Source of the DNA: Adiantum capillus-veneris
Lineage: Eukaryota; Streptophyta; Polypodiopsida; Polypodiales; Pteridaceae
Length of the DNA: 64,000 nt
Direction of reading: 5' to 3'
NCBI GenBank assembly: GCA_014529385.2
Contig: CM043971.1
Location: 30,397,709-30,461,708 of the forward strand
A model generated the notes under the pieces. The model was given only the letters and a program-made list of their open reading frames with translations. It was not told where the DNA came from and did not search any database. Made by a program: the position numbers and the translations under genes. Numbering within the stretch: the stretch's first letter is position 1; every line of letters begins with the position of its first letter. Positions 10,458-22,334 of this stretch are shown piece by piece.

Positions 10458-10469
10458 CCTCTTGTAGTG
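10458..10469 (-). other. CACTA terminal inverted repeat, right end
   Basis: CCTCTTGTAGTG is the reverse complement of CACTACAAGAGG and ends the subterminal region. The adjoining three bases CTT would be the target duplication; the partner cannot be checked because the left end is not found. Confidence 0.65.
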
Positions 10470-10510
10470 CTTTAGACAAGCTTTTAGGTTTATTACATTT
10501 TAGCATTCTT

Positions 10511-10729
10511 TACATATTCCTTCCAAAATCAATGGTATAATATACCTTCCAATATGAGTGGTGAAGTCTATCATTTAAAAAAAAAAAAAGAATAGTGGGG
10601 TTTACTTGTTAAGCTATGTTTACATATTCCTTCCAAAATCAATGGTATAATATACCTTCCAATATGAGTGGTGAAGTCTATCATTTAAAAAAAAAAAAGA
10701 ATAATGGGGTTTACTTGTTAAGCCATAGC
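10511..10729. repeat. 110-bp tandem duplication
   Basis: The unit beginning 'tacatattccttcc' at 10511 is repeated at 10621 with only a few changes (one A in the poly-A run, 'atagtgg' to 'ataatgg'). Confidence 0.95.
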
Positions 10730-11360
10730 TTGGTAGCTATGCTTGAGCCCATAGTAGCAACCATATACTTACTAAGCACTAAAGTATTAAAAAAAGCTCC
10801 ATTTTTAACAAGTGGAACCTCATTTCTCGAGCCATATCTCGGTATTTATGCCAAGTTTTGAGGGTACTAGCCATATACTTACCTTCAATATCCCAAGATT
10901 TCTTCATAGCTTGGTAGCTATGCTTTATACTAACAGTAGCAACCATATACTTACCAATCAAGTGGAACTTTATGTCATGAGCCAAAGGCCAGTTTTTTTC
11001 TTGCTGAGAGTATATACTTACCTTCAAAAACTTCAAGTTTTAAGTATTCAATACAGTTCGGCAGTTTTCAGCCCTGTTTTTTTCAAGATACCTTCAAGTC
11101 TCCATTGTCCTGGGTACTAGATAACCTTAACACCTTCTCCCCATATGAAATCATGAGGGAAGGTATTATGCCAAAGTCCAAGAGTTGCCATATTTATTAA
11201 CACAGAAAAGCCAAACATCTCCTTGTCGGTGTCAGATAGAATTGTATCACCAAAACAAGCATAAGCTTTCAGAAAACTCAAGGTTCCATTCACTTCTCAT
11301 GTAGTCACTAGCCTTAGCTATCGGCCAGAGCAAAAGTGCATTAGCTATATACTTACCCCC
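10724..11360. repeat. Degenerate repeat array with ccatatacttac motif
   Basis: The motif (g)ccatatacttac recurs at about 10761, 10870, 10947, 11013 and 11345, and 'catagcttggtagctatgctt' occurs at 10724 and 10906. Units are about 70-180 bp and diverged. No coding sequence is supported. Confidence 0.6.
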
Positions 11361-13840
11361 CCTTTTTTTAACAAAAGCCAAGCGATTAGTCATCATCTAG
11401 AACATTGTAATGTTCGGTTACTGCTAGGCTTGAACAGAGAAGAAAAAGACCAGTGTCGGCTTAAAACAGAGCCCAAAAACACCAATGTTGGCAAAAACAG
11501 CGCCTAGCGAAAAAGCCTGTATCGGCTTAAAAATAGAGCCATATTTTTTTAACAAACTTTAGTTAGGTTGGTAAACGGCAGGACCTGCAGCGGCTTAAGC
11601 CAAGCCAAGATACCCAATGATGCATATTTTTCTCAAAAAGATCAGTCAGCAAATCCTCCAATCCTTCTACTAAATCCCATTAGTAAAAAAAAATATACAT
11701 TGCTACCATATCTAAGGGCTACAACAGTTTTTATGAAAAAAACCAGTCTACGCAGAGTATTGCCAAAACAACTTCGTAAAGAAAAAACCCTAATGAATGT
11801 TATTCGGTTCTATGTTATGCTATGAGAACTACTGCAAGTAGTATTAACTAACTGTTTTCGAAGCAACAGATAACCAAAAGATTTTTTTCTAAAAAAAGCC
11901 TAGAGAAAAACCTGAGTGTTTTGAGCAGCGAGCTCCATAGCTCGGACAATGAAGTAGACGGTATATTGCCTTTAGTCAGAACAACAAAAAAATACATAGG
12001 CTAAGTGAGGGGAAAGGTGCGCCCTCACCTTATTTATAGAGTTTTGAGCTGCATTTTCCTGAGCGTGATCGATGAGAGAGGCAAGCCGCCCTGCTGTGTA
12101 GCGTCTTCAAGTGATGCACAGAAAGCCTTGCTAGGGGAGATCCATACCTAAGATGCGTAGGCCGCCTACCATTTGCAATGAGAGCTCGACGTTTTACTCA
12201 CGCCCAATTCTAGGAGAGATTTGTTATGCAAGGGCATAGTCCCATAGGCCATAAGTTGAATGTTATAAGTCAGTATCCCATGAGTGCTTCAGGATTTTGG
12301 GGGGGGGGGGGGGGGGGAATATATAGGAGTAGGGAAAAACTAAAGCCTTAATAGTACCATAGTGTGTGTGTGTGTGCGTTTTCTATTTGAAAGCATTAAA
12401 TGCTCATGCTATTTTTTGTCAAAAGAAGCCTTCAACATGCTTTTAAATTTACCACGTAATCCCCATGTACCTTTGAGAGGAGTCAACCCACATCCTCTTT
12501 TGCCCCTTATAAAAGGCTCCAATGCCCTTTTTGAGAAAGGAAACTTGCAACAAAACCCCTTAAAAAGATAAAAAACTCCAAAATTTAACTCAAAAAAATT
12601 CTTCAAACTCTTTCAAAACTCCCATTAAGCAATCAACCCTCAAGGGGGAGCACCCACGGCAAGCCTGAGCGCTCTCTTGCCAAAGCCCGAAATCGTGGCC
12701 TTTCCACACAGAGCTTCACTAAAAAAAAGGGATTTTTTTTCAAAAATGACCAAAGGGAGATTCCAAGGGAGATCCTGCGAACATCAACATCAAGCTTCAA
12801 GCATGACAAGGCCTCAATATCCAAAGGCTTTGTTTCTCAAGCATTTGAATTCAAAGCTTCAATAAACTTCAAGCTCCAAAGCCAAAAGGATTTGCATCTC
12901 GAACTCCAAAGGCAACAAGCAAGCTCAAAAGCTTCTAGCTAATAGTGAAGGGTGACTTCACTTCCAAAGGTGAAGAGGTACTTCATAAGAAGCATTGATC
13001 AAAGGGAAAAAATCTCTCTTTCCAATTTCAACACTAAAAGTAAACTACATCTTTGCACTAAATAAGGCTCATAGGCAACCTGCAGCAGCAACCATGGCAA
13101 CAACAGGAAAAGCAACGAACAACAAGAGAAAAACCCAGCTCAAAACCCATGTGCACCCACATGTGTACCATCATTTAAAAAAAACAAAGAAATTAATGCA
13201 TTAAAGATGAGGCCCTAACTAAGTTCCCAAAAGACAATGATGACCTTGCAATTGTAAGTGTTTAAACATTGCCCCAAACCTTATAGTTTGGAGGTAATAC
13301 CTACACTATCAATATTTTCTCCATCAAATTCCATCTTTATGAGCCCCATGTAGTTACCCAATGTAGCCCATGTTAAACTCCTTGATTAGAATCCATGCAT
13401 TCATCGTGTAAGCTTCAGCTTATGAGGGCGTCTATTGGGGTAAGCCTTAGCTTACACTCATAGCGTGAACACTCCCTAAAAAGCCAAGCATGCACCATAA
13501 AGTGCATAGTCACATATTTTGGAACCTACAAAGCCTCACACATGCCTCTTTTTCTATATCCACATGAGACAAAATAGATGCTATTAGGCCTAGCCCACAT
13601 GCTATTTGGCCTTTTTATCACAAGTGGAATGAAGCAAGAAATCTATCTACAATAAGCTCGATATAAAGAGCGCTCTTGTACACATTTCACAATTTGTATG
13701 ATAAATATGAGAAGCATATATATATGATGTGATTACCCACTTTTTTTGTCTACACATAATTAACTTCTCTTGTGTAATTAAGCATTTTCACTATTACTTT
13801 AGCACCATGAATGGTTCTCTCTCCAATTCCCCCTACATCC
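11361..13840. other. Non-coding interval, no gene recognised
   Basis: No frame here shows a recognisable domain. It contains a 19-base G run (12299-12317), a GT run at 12363-12376, 'cggcttaaa' repeats at about 11457 and 11523, and a stretch rich in 'caagc' and 'ccaaag' at 12780-12960. It may be the LTR/leader of the gypsy-2 element to the right, but no primer site or LTR edge is convincing. Confidence 0.5.
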
Positions 13841-14184
13841 CAACACATTAAAACATGCTAGCAAATCCTCCAATGCAACCAAACAAACCAACACCACCAC
13901 AATCGAGGCATACCTCACAACTAGTAAACCCACAACCTGTAGATTGGACAACCGTCAGACAATGGAACATACATGGCTGACATATCCTAATGAAGAGTGG
14001 AAAAAGGTTGGGCTGGAGATGTGCAAAAATTTGGTTGAGACTGCTCAAGTCCTCATGGAGCCTCAACCAACAAAGAGAGAATAATACCATGACCATCTAT
14101 ATACCTTAGGACCCCAATGGGGGGAAAGAGAGAGTGAATGAGAACAATGAATTAATATGAGAATCAGAGAGTGAAATGTAGTGC

Positions 14185-14481
14185 TTGCATATCCGGGATG
14201 AGATTTCTATTCGAGATCTTACCATGGAAAATAATTCAAGCCACATTCTAGAGGATGATGGGGAGCTAAGTAATGAATGTTACTATGAAACCCTTGATAC
14301 TCAAGAGTACGTGGAACTTATTGCAGATGATGAAAATAAGAAGGTCATCAAAGTGATCCCAAAGTTCTTTGATTTTCCAAATCAAAAGCCCAAGAGACAA
14401 CAACATCACAAGAACAAATGCACAAAAAGGGGGGAAGAAGCAACCCAATGCCATGTATCGATAGAAAAAAGTCTTACTTGA
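14185..14481 (+). pseudogene. gypsy-2 gag/protease-region fragment, unidentified
   Basis: This 98-codon frame is acidic in its first half (EDDGELSNE, LIADDENKK) and basic at its end (KPKRQQHHKNK). It lies between proline-rich gag-like sequence and reverse transcriptase on the same strand, so it is probably from the gag-pro region, but no protease active site is visible. Confidence 0.4.
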
Positions 14482-14892
14482 GATTAGTGGGAGAGCCCTT
14501 AATTGCATAAAAGATATAGTAACTGGAAAACCCTCAATAGCTTCTCAGTCAAGTAAAGCAAAACCAAGAAAAGGGCAAACAACAAAATCTCCCAAGGACG
14601 CATTGAAGAAAGTGGACGCTGCCAGCAAGCCTAGATGGATAAAGGTTGAGTGAAAAAAGAAATATAGTGAGCTGAAATGGACGGTGAAAGAGGTGTGGAC
14701 AATAGAAATGGAGAGGGACAACAAAAATGACGAAGAGTAAAAAAAGAGGAAATAAGTGTAGCATCTCATTACAAGAAGTACACTATTCACGATCACAAAA
14801 TCATTGTTGAGTAGCCGATTAGGGAGAAGGTTGAACCAAGAAAATATTATGATGGACCTAAGGATGCCAAAAGAATAGATCTAGTAGAGCCA

Positions 14893-15600
14893 AGAGAAGA
14901 ACCCAAACTTTCTTATATTGCTACACATCTAGATGAGGAGGGATTATTGATTCATACTCTCAAGGAGTATAAGGATGTGTTTGCTTGATCTTATAAGGAC
15001 TTGAAGGGGGTTGATCCTACCATTTGTCAGCATATGATTCCTCTAAAGTCTGATACTAAGCAAAGCAAACAATTCCCTTACACTTACAATGAAACTTTTG
15101 CGAAGAAAATAAAAAAGGAGATCGATAACCTAAAGAAAGTTGAACTCATTTACAAAATTGAACACACAGATTGGGTGTCCCCAATTGTGGTGGTACCTAA
15201 AAAGAACGGCAAGTTAAGAATGTGCGTCAATCTCAAAAAAGTGAATGCAGCTACCATCTATAACAATTATCCTCTTCCTATTATTGACCATGTCTTGGAA
15301 AGAGTAGCAAGGAAGCATGCATTTAGCTTTTCAAATGGATTTTTAGGTTATAACCAATTTTCCATTAAACCAAAAGATCAGCGCAAAACAACCTTTGCTG
15401 TTGAGTGGGACATTTTTGCTTATTGAGTGATGCCTTTTGGACTGACAAATGCACCGGCCACCTTCCAAACACTCATGGCTCATGCTTTCAAAGAATACTT
15501 GCATATATTTTTTGAAATCTGTATGGATTACCTATGCGTGCACTCAATGTTACACGAAGATCATATAGAGCATATAAAAATAGCATTTTAAAGGGTCACA
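14893..15600 (+). pseudogene. gypsy-2 reverse transcriptase
   Basis: The segment reads SYIATHLDEEGLL and then a long stretch with DWVSPIVVVPKKNGKLRMC (palm), NYPLPIIDHVLE and, after a TGA at about 15426, VMPFGLTNAPATFQ. These are canonical gypsy RT motifs. The catalytic box is altered: FMDD is here CMDYLCVHS, so the second catalytic Asp is Tyr. Stops at about 14986, 15426 and 15590 also break the frame. It would copy element RNA into DNA in the cytoplasmic particle if intact. Confidence 0.9.
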
Positions 15601-15880
15601 CCCACTAGATTGTCTTCAATCTAGAAAAATATGTTTTCATGGTTAGACATGGCAAAATTTTGGGTCATATTGTATCAACCAATGGAATGTCCACATATAT
15701 GAATAAAATCAAGTTGATTATGGATGCCATGTCTAAAGACTGTGAGAGAGGCTCAATCATTCATGGGACATTGTGGATACTATACAAAGCAATTCACAAA
15801 TATGCACTCATGGTTAAGCCTCTCTATGGTTTGATTTAACCTTTGTTTGAATAGAATCTTGTGAGGAATCATTTCAAAAG

Positions 15881-16090
15881 TTGAAGCAACCATTGGTATC
15901 AGCACCAATCCTTAAAGCACCAGATTGGAGCAAGATCTTTCATGTTCATGTGGATGCCTCTTCTTTTGCCATTGGATGTATCGTGTCACAACTTGGCAAA
16001 GGGACTATGGAGTTTCCCATATGCTATGCTAGCCACCAATTGAATGATTCTGAAAATAGCAGACAGTCGAGCAAAGGAATCCTTTCTAAC
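15881..16090 (+). pseudogene. gypsy-2 RNase H-like domain
   Basis: LVSAPILKAPDWSKIFHVHVDASSFAIGC keeps the first RNase H Asp (HVDASS), followed by YASHQLNDSE. The normal continuation (NYxTTEKE) is changed to NSRQSSKGIL and the frame then degenerates. Confidence 0.85.
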
Positions 16091-16549
16091 TTCTTAGCGG
16101 ACGACTATATCGTAGGGGTTCGGATGGCATCTTGTGGTTGTGCATTGAAGCCTCTGATATTTCTTTGTATTTAAGAGAAGCAAATGTCACAATGGAATTT
16201 ATCCATCATGGGAAAATATTGGACCCTACCAAAACCTGAAGAGAATATGAGTTTTCTGGCCTAATATGAAATTTGATGCACACATGCATGTTAAGTATTG
16301 AAAAACGTGTAGATACAGAACCTCTAAAGAGTATGCTACACTATTTCAGGTGAACATAGCACCACACTGTATTAAGTATACTGTAGGGTTTTCGAACCAG
16401 GTTCCCTTCCCTACAAACATGTCCAAAACTAGGATAAAAGATATCAAAACTAAAGCACAATCATATGATTGATTAGCAACCAGTTGTGCAAGCATTGCAA
16501 AGATAATCAACTCAAACTTTGTGCATTAGAAAGTGAATATTTTCCTATC

Positions 16550-17370
16550 TTGCAAGAAGCACATTAGGGCAAGCGAGAGGTGATTTTTCCGCTAAAAAAG
16601 GGGCTAAGGCTATAATGTTTGCCAAAATTTGGTGGCCTACACTCTTCATGGATGTTGAATCATATATGAAGCGATGTGATGAATGCCAAAGAACAAAAAT
16701 TCCACTCAAATAGGATGAAATGCCTATGAGACCAATGATAGGAGTACACATGTTTGCAAAGTGGGGTCTAGACTTTGTGGATCCCATATCACCACCAGCT
16801 TATAGAACTCATGCAGAGTCTATTATAATTGCTACATAATACTTAACCAAGTGGGTTGAGGCCAAATCCACACAAAAGAATGATGCACACCCTACGACAC
16901 AATTCTTGTATGAAAATGTTTTCATACAATACGGTTTGCCGATTGAGATTGTGAGTGATCAAGGACACATTTTGTTAACGAAGTCATTCAGTATTTACTT
17001 GGTGAGTTCATGGTCATCTTGAGCGGACTCGACATGAATGGTCTAACTGTCTAGACGACCTAGAGAAGTTGGATGAAATTAGGTTAAGGTAGTGACTACA
17101 ATATACGCCAAAAAATGACGTGTGAAAGAGTTTTGTGGCAAGCATGTAAAGTCCCAAGGACTTCACACCTGGAGATTATGTGCTTGTTTACACTCTCAAC
17201 AAAAAAACTAAGAACTTGAAAAGGTGAGGGATGGGACCATTCATGATTCATTCTATATCATTGAGTGGTACCATTAAGATTTTACTAGATTGGATAGATA
17301 GGAAATGCCAAATTGGATCAGTCGGTGCAGGCTTTAAAAACATTACTTTCCATTCACTCAAACAATGCTA
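16550..17370 (+). pseudogene. gypsy-2 integrase
   Basis: A zinc-binding part (GDFSAKKGAKAIMF, RCDECQRTK) is followed by the core: WGLDFVDPIS with the first Asp, YLTKWVEAKS, and GLPIEIVSDQGH with the second Asp. The region with the catalytic Glu is not recognisable. The C-terminal piece at about 17160-17300 has GDYVLVYTLN and a GPFMI segment, typical of gypsy integrase tails. Several in-frame stops are present, for example after KIPLK at about 16710. Confidence 0.85.
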
Positions 17371-17379
17371 GAAAGGGCA

Positions 17380-17730
17380 CATGCAACTAGAAATAGAAAA
17401 TAAAAGTAGGATCTTGAAATTCAACAGGCACAACAAGAAGCCAAGGAACATGTAGCAAATAGTAAACAAACAAAAGGACAATTTGAGATGCATAAGACTA
17501 TGCATATTCATCAAATTACAAGCCTTGTGGAAGATAAAGAAAATGTGGACTCATACATTTCCACAAAACTAGGAGCCAACATGCTGGTTGACTCCAATGC
17601 ACATTTGAATACAATCAATAGGAATTAGTACTAGAAGATGCTAGAGTTGGTCATACAAACTTTGCAAAGAACATTTACAGGATTCAATGGCACTGTCAGT
17701 ATTGCTACATGCTATGTGGATCCCATTATA
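17380..17730 (+). other. Junction between gypsy-2 and copia-2, unidentified
   Basis: This stretch is open for about 70 codons (containing KEHVANSKQTKGQFEMHK) but matches no family I recognise. It is not similar to the first half of the copia-2 3' LTR, which shows that the 5' LTR of copia-2 is truncated here. Confidence 0.4.
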
Positions 17731-18059
17731 GGCCCTTTTTTCCTATAAAAGAAGGCCATTTCTACACACATTACACAATGTGAAGTTGATGCAACAAGGT
17801 GGGTGTGAGATGGTGAGAGTGAAGCAAGGCGGGAGCTCTATTAAGGGTATAATCGCTTTGTAACCTACTTCTTGTTTGAATTACTAAATCCATTAAGTGA
17901 CTGCTTTCCCGTGGATGTAGCCCACATTGTGTGAACCACGTATATTGTGTGTACTCTCTCCCTCTCTCTGTACTCTATAATCTCTTGTGTGTAAAAATTA
18001 TCTCTCTGCATTAAGTAATCTACTCAATAATCTACTTAGCTACGTCATATTTCCTAACA
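17731..18059 (+). repeat. 5' LTR of copia-2, truncated
   Basis: Its 329 bp align with the last 321 bp of the 3' LTR (29098-29418), both ending in acgtcatatttcctaaca. The first 360 bp present in the 3' LTR are missing here. A TATA-like 'cctataaaag' lies at 17742-17751. Confidence 0.85.
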
Positions 18060-18061
18060 AC

Positions 18062-18073
18062 TGGTATCAAAGC
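18062..18073 (+). other. Primer binding site of copia-2
   Basis: TGGTATCAAAGC, one change from the initiator-Met primer consensus, follows the LTR end by two bases. Confidence 0.85.
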
Positions 18074-18132
18074 AAGGGTTGCTCTTAGTTAAATTATCTC
18101 AAGGAAAGGATTCCTTGAATTGAGTGGGAGTA

Positions 18133-18995
18133 ATGGACGAGGAAGGGAAGCTCAAGATTGAGAAGTTCAACAAGAAAAACTACCAACATTGGAAGATGCA
18201 GATTGAAGACTATCTCTACCAGAAGGACCTCTATTTGCCACTAGGCAATCTTGCAAAGAAGCCCACAACGATGGCAGATGAAGCATGGATTGTCCTTGAT
18301 CAAAAGGCACTGGGAACAATCCGGTTAAGCTTGGCGTCAATGGTGGTCTTCGACGTTTTGGAGATGAAGACCACGAAGGACTTGATGAAGTCACTTGATG
18401 ACTTCTACGAGAAACCATCGGCATCTAATAAGGTGTTTCTCATGAAGCACTTATTCAATCTAAAGATGGCAGAGAATGGTTCATTTGTTGCAGAACACCT
18501 AAATGACTTTACCACAAACATAAGTCAGCTTCGATCGGTGAAAATAAATTTTGATGACGAAGTGCGAGCTCTCCTTATACTATTGTCTCTATTGGATAGT
18601 TGGGACAGCCTTGTGATGGCTGTAAGTAATTCTATTTCTGGCACAAATACTCTTAAGTTTGATGATATTGTGGGTGTTCTCCTAAGCCAGGAAATACGAA
18701 GGAGAAGCCCAGGAGAATCATCAAGTGCTGCACTGTCAGTGGAAACAAGAGGAAGGCCTAAGGAGAGGTTCAAAAACCAAAAGGGTCGTGATTGCTCAAG
18801 ATAGAGCAAGTCACGCACAAAGTCAGTTCTTGAATGTTGGAACTGCGGCAAGAAGGGCCATGCCAAGAAGGATTGCTGGTCAAAGAAGAAGAAGGATTTG
18901 GAGTCTCAAGACAATAAGCCAACATCAGAGGCCAATATGGCAGGTAAAGTAGAGCAAGATGCTCTAATTCTCTCATTAGACAATGTGTCTAATTC
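18133..18995 (+). pseudogene. copia-2 gag
   Basis: The first ATG at 18133 (MDEEGKLKIEKFNKKNYQ) fits copia gag starts; an upstream GTG adds only three residues. The UBN2-type region follows (FNLKMAENGSF, LNDFTTNISQL). The frame ends in TAG at 18804, and in another frame the CCHC knuckle CWNCGKKGHAKKDC appears at about 18838-18880. The nucleocapsid part is therefore separated by a frameshift. Confidence 0.9.
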
Positions 18996-21257
18996 CTGGA
19001 TAGTAGATTCCGGGGCTTCATTCCATGAGACACCACACAAGCAACATTTCCAAGATTACACCAAACGTAATTTTGGGTATTATACTTGGGAGATGATGAA
19101 GCTTGTGAAATTATCGGCAAAGGTACAGTTTGTGTCAAAACTGCTAACAGATATGAATGGAAGCTTAAATATATTAGGCATGTTCCTTCTCTTCACAAAA
19201 ATTTGATCTCTACAGGATAATTGAACGATAAAGGTCACAACATTGCATTCGGAAACAAACAGTGGAAGATCTCAAAGTGATCTTTGGTGGTTGCTAAAGG
19301 AGAAAAGGTTGGTACACTTTACTTGTGTACTTTTAGCACGCAACCTTCAGCTTGTGCAGCAACTACAGAAGTCGACAGTGAGGTGTGGCACTACCGACTT
19401 GGGCATATGAGTGCCAAAGGAATGCAAATCCTTCAAACAAAGAAGCTTCTACCAGGTTTGAGAGAAGTGGACTTAGAGTTCTGTGAAGATTGTGTTTGTG
19501 GTAAACAAAAGAGGGTAAAATTCCAAAAATCAAGAAATGAAAGAAAAAATAAAAAACTTGAGTTGGTTTATTCTAATGTTTGGGGTCCTGCAAGTACACC
19601 ATTCACTTGGTGGCTCATTGTACTATGTAACATTCATAGACGATGCGACAAGGAAAACATGGGTTTATGTAATGAAGAATAAATCCGATGTGTTTTCCAT
19701 ATTTCAAATGTGGAAAGCCTTTGTGGATAATGAAACAGGTACTCACGTTAAATGCCTTAGATCCGACAATGGAGGCGAATATAACATCCAAGCTTTTGTG
19801 CTAGCAATAGCATTTGGAGGCAAAGAATAACCCCAAGGACACCTCAACAAAATGGCATTTCCGAAAAGATGAACAAAACAATCATGGAGCGAGCACCAAG
19901 CATGCGGCTACATGCAAGCCTACCGCATGAGCTTTGGGTGGAAGCTGTAAAAATATATGTGTACTTAATCAATCGGTCACCCTCAACAACGGCATTGGAT
20001 GGGGGAGTTCCATATGGACAGGTAAACCGGCGAATTATGCATTTCTCCAAGTGTTTGGGTGTGAGGCTTCCATGCACATAGATAGAAGCCTAAGATGAAA
20101 TCTAGATGCAAAGTCCAAAAAGTGTTTCTTCATTGGCTATGGAGAAGGTGACTTTGGGTATTGCCTATGGAATACTGAAGATGGTAAAATCTTTAGGAGT
20201 AGGAATGTAATTTTTAATGAACAAAATATGTACAAAGATTACTTGGAAAGAAAACAAACAAAAGAAACAGGTGATGAGTACATGGAGCTTGAGGACGGTG
20301 AAGACTCAAGGACTGCACACGATGACAATGTGCAACAACGTCAACCAAATGAGGAGCCTCAACCTATTCCCCAAAGATCTACAAGAGCAAGTAGACCTCT
20401 AGAAAGGTTCGTTCCTTCCTTCAACCATCTCTTGATCTTAGATTCTGGAGAGCTGGAATCATACAAAGAAGCTATGCAACACGAATCCAAAGAAGAATGG
20501 ATGAAGAGCATGCAAGTGGAGATGGACTCATTAGATCGCAACCAAACATGGGAGTTGGTTGAGTTGCCTAAAGGTAAGCGGGCACTTCAGAACAAATGGG
20601 TGTATAAGCTGAAGGAAGAAGAAGGTGGGAAGAAAAGGTACAAGTCTAGGCTTGTGGTAAAAGGGTTTTCTCAAAAGAAAGATATTGACTTCAATGAAAT
20701 ATTTTCTCATGTTGTAAAATGAACTTAATTAAGCTTGTCTTAAGCCTTGTGGCTGCTCATGATATAAATCTTGAGCAAATGGATGTAAATACTTCATTCC
20801 CTCACGGTGACTTAGAGGAGGAAATTTACCTGCTTCAACCAAAGGGTATGAAGTAAAAGGTAAGAAGAAAATGGTTTGCAGATTAAAGAAGAGCTTGTAT
20901 GGTTTAAAGAAAACATCAAGACAATGGTACTTGAAGTTTGATCGATGGATGTTGAATCATGGATTCACAAGATGCAACTCGGATCATTGTGTCTACACAA
21001 AGAATTTGGAAAATGGAAAGTTCATCATCCTAATGTTGTATGTTGATGACATGCTGATTACAAGTGCTAACATGCAGGACATCAAAGACCTAAAAGAGGA
21101 GTTGTCTAAATCTTTTTCAATGAAAGATTTATGTGCTACAAAGAGGATACTTGGTATGAAGATATCAAGGGAGAGGACGAAGAAGATAATAAAGCTATCT
21201 CAAAAGGATTAAATCAAGAAGGTACTAGAAAGGTTTGCAATGCAAAATGAAAAACGG
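18996..21257 (+). pseudogene. copia-2 pol, 5' part: protease, integrase, reverse transcriptase
   Basis: The protease site SWIVDSGASFH is intact at about 18990-19022. The pre-integrase finger has WHYRLGHMSAKGM and CEDCVCGKQ. The first integrase Asp is lost (VYSNVWGP, normally HSDVWGP), while LRSDNGGEY keeps the second. The RT region from 20228 includes TWELVELPKGKRA and, at about 21030, LYVDDM with the catalytic pair. Stops and frameshifts at about 19205, 19683, 19830, 20722 and 20855 break it. It ends mid-gene at the nested insertion. Confidence 0.9.
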
Positions 21258-22096
21258 TGGTAGCGGGATGGAAACACATACAACGCCTCTATAATGACCC
21301 GACACACACTCTTGGGATGATACACACACACATTATGGGGCACCACTCGGCTTACACAACCAGCCTGGCCGAGACAGGAAACACACAGACGGAGTGAGAA
21401 GAGAGAGATTTCCCACTTGCCCACTCAACACTCACACTTACACACTCACACACACTCTCAATTCAGCTCAAAGGAGGCAAATTGATATTTTTTAGACTCA
21501 ATGAAGCTCAACCCAACACCAATGGGGCAAATAGTTTACACAGTATTGAGGAAATACACCAGATACAACCACAAAGTTAAGCAGAGGCTTCACTCATCGG
21601 AGACGATTACACAGAAAAAAAACAGAAAAAGAGTGAGAAATTTGGCAAAATGGACAGCGCCATCGCGTCTGGAACGGCCCAAAGCCCCAGTCTACAATGT
21701 CAAAGTGCTCAAATCTGACCTCGGATGAGCAGTTTACGGCCAAAACAGGCTCCGAAAATCCCAAAAACACACCTGCGGCTGTTCCTCCTCTCTTCTCCAC
21801 GTTTTTTTCTGGTCTTCTCTCAGTTTTTTCAGTTCCCACACTTAGCTTTATTAGTTGGGCACCCGTGGCCTTTTAGATGACCTCAAACGGACCCCAAACA
21901 GGCCAAAAACTGACCTCGCAGTGCATAGTTGTCACCTTTTTGCATCATCCGCACACCTGGCACTCAGTTTTTCCAAATAATGCATCCCGCAACCACGTGA
22001 AGTGGCCCCAAAAAGTGGTTCTCATGATGAAATTTTTGCATAAGTATTACAAGAAAACACCCACTTCGTGTCCATACTTCTCCGCGTGCAAGTAAT

Positions 22097-22319
22097 TGTT
22101 GGGATTAAAGCCCAAGTGGCCTCTTATGCGGATATGGCCGGCCGCCCGCCTAACTCACTTACCTCTAACTCTTTGTATATACTCACATATACTTTGTGAA
22201 TACTAGGGAATTGGGAGATAACCCTTCTAACAGTTCTCTGCGTACTGTACTGTGTAAGCTCACTGTGTGTGTGTGTGTGTGTGTGAGAGAGTCGACCCAC
22301 GCTCCACTCCGCGACTTCA
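22097..22319 (+). repeat. 5' LTR of copia-3
   Basis: TGTTGGGATT...GCGACTTCA, 223 bp, with a (GT)n-(GA)n stretch near the 3' end. It differs from the 3' LTR at 'ggccgg/ggccac', 'ccactcc/ccgctcc' and in repeat length. Confidence 0.95.
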
Positions 22320-22321
22320 AT

Positions 22322-22334
22322 TGGTATCAGAGCC
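22322..22334 (+). other. Primer binding site of copia-3
   Basis: TGGTATCAGAGCC is a perfect initiator-Met tRNA primer site two bases after the LTR. The following leader (22335-23386) is about 1.05 kb and non-coding, with a short (CG)n run at about 22361-22372. Confidence 0.95.

Larger units (their letters stand above)
6651..10469 (-). mobile_element. CACTA (En/Spm-like) transposon, right part with TIR
   Basis: A TNP2-type transposase pseudogene on the minus strand is followed, 2.1 kb to the right, by palindromic subterminal sequence and the motif CCTCTTGTAGTG, the reverse complement of a CACTACAAGAGG terminus. CACTA-family elements typically end in CACTACAAGAA-like TIRs with subterminal repeats. 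The left terminus is not seen; copia-1 ends at 6650 where CACTA-related sequence begins, so the left part may lie beyond the nested elements outside the window. The span also holds a captured HIPP-like fragment. Confidence 0.65.
13840..17380 (+). mobile_element. Decayed Ty3/gypsy retrotransposon body (gypsy-2)
   Basis: Reverse transcriptase, RNase H, integrase zinc finger and core, and an integrase C-terminal segment occur in this order on the plus strand, the order of Ty3/gypsy elements (integrase after RT). Upstream is proline-rich gag-like sequence at about 13850-14090. All frames contain stops. LTRs are not identified; the right side gives way to a truncated copia LTR at about 17731. Confidence 0.8.

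Noticed and set aside
18167-18866. Minus-strand frames opposite copia-2 gag
   Set aside because: They are antisense shadows of a clear gag on the plus strand.
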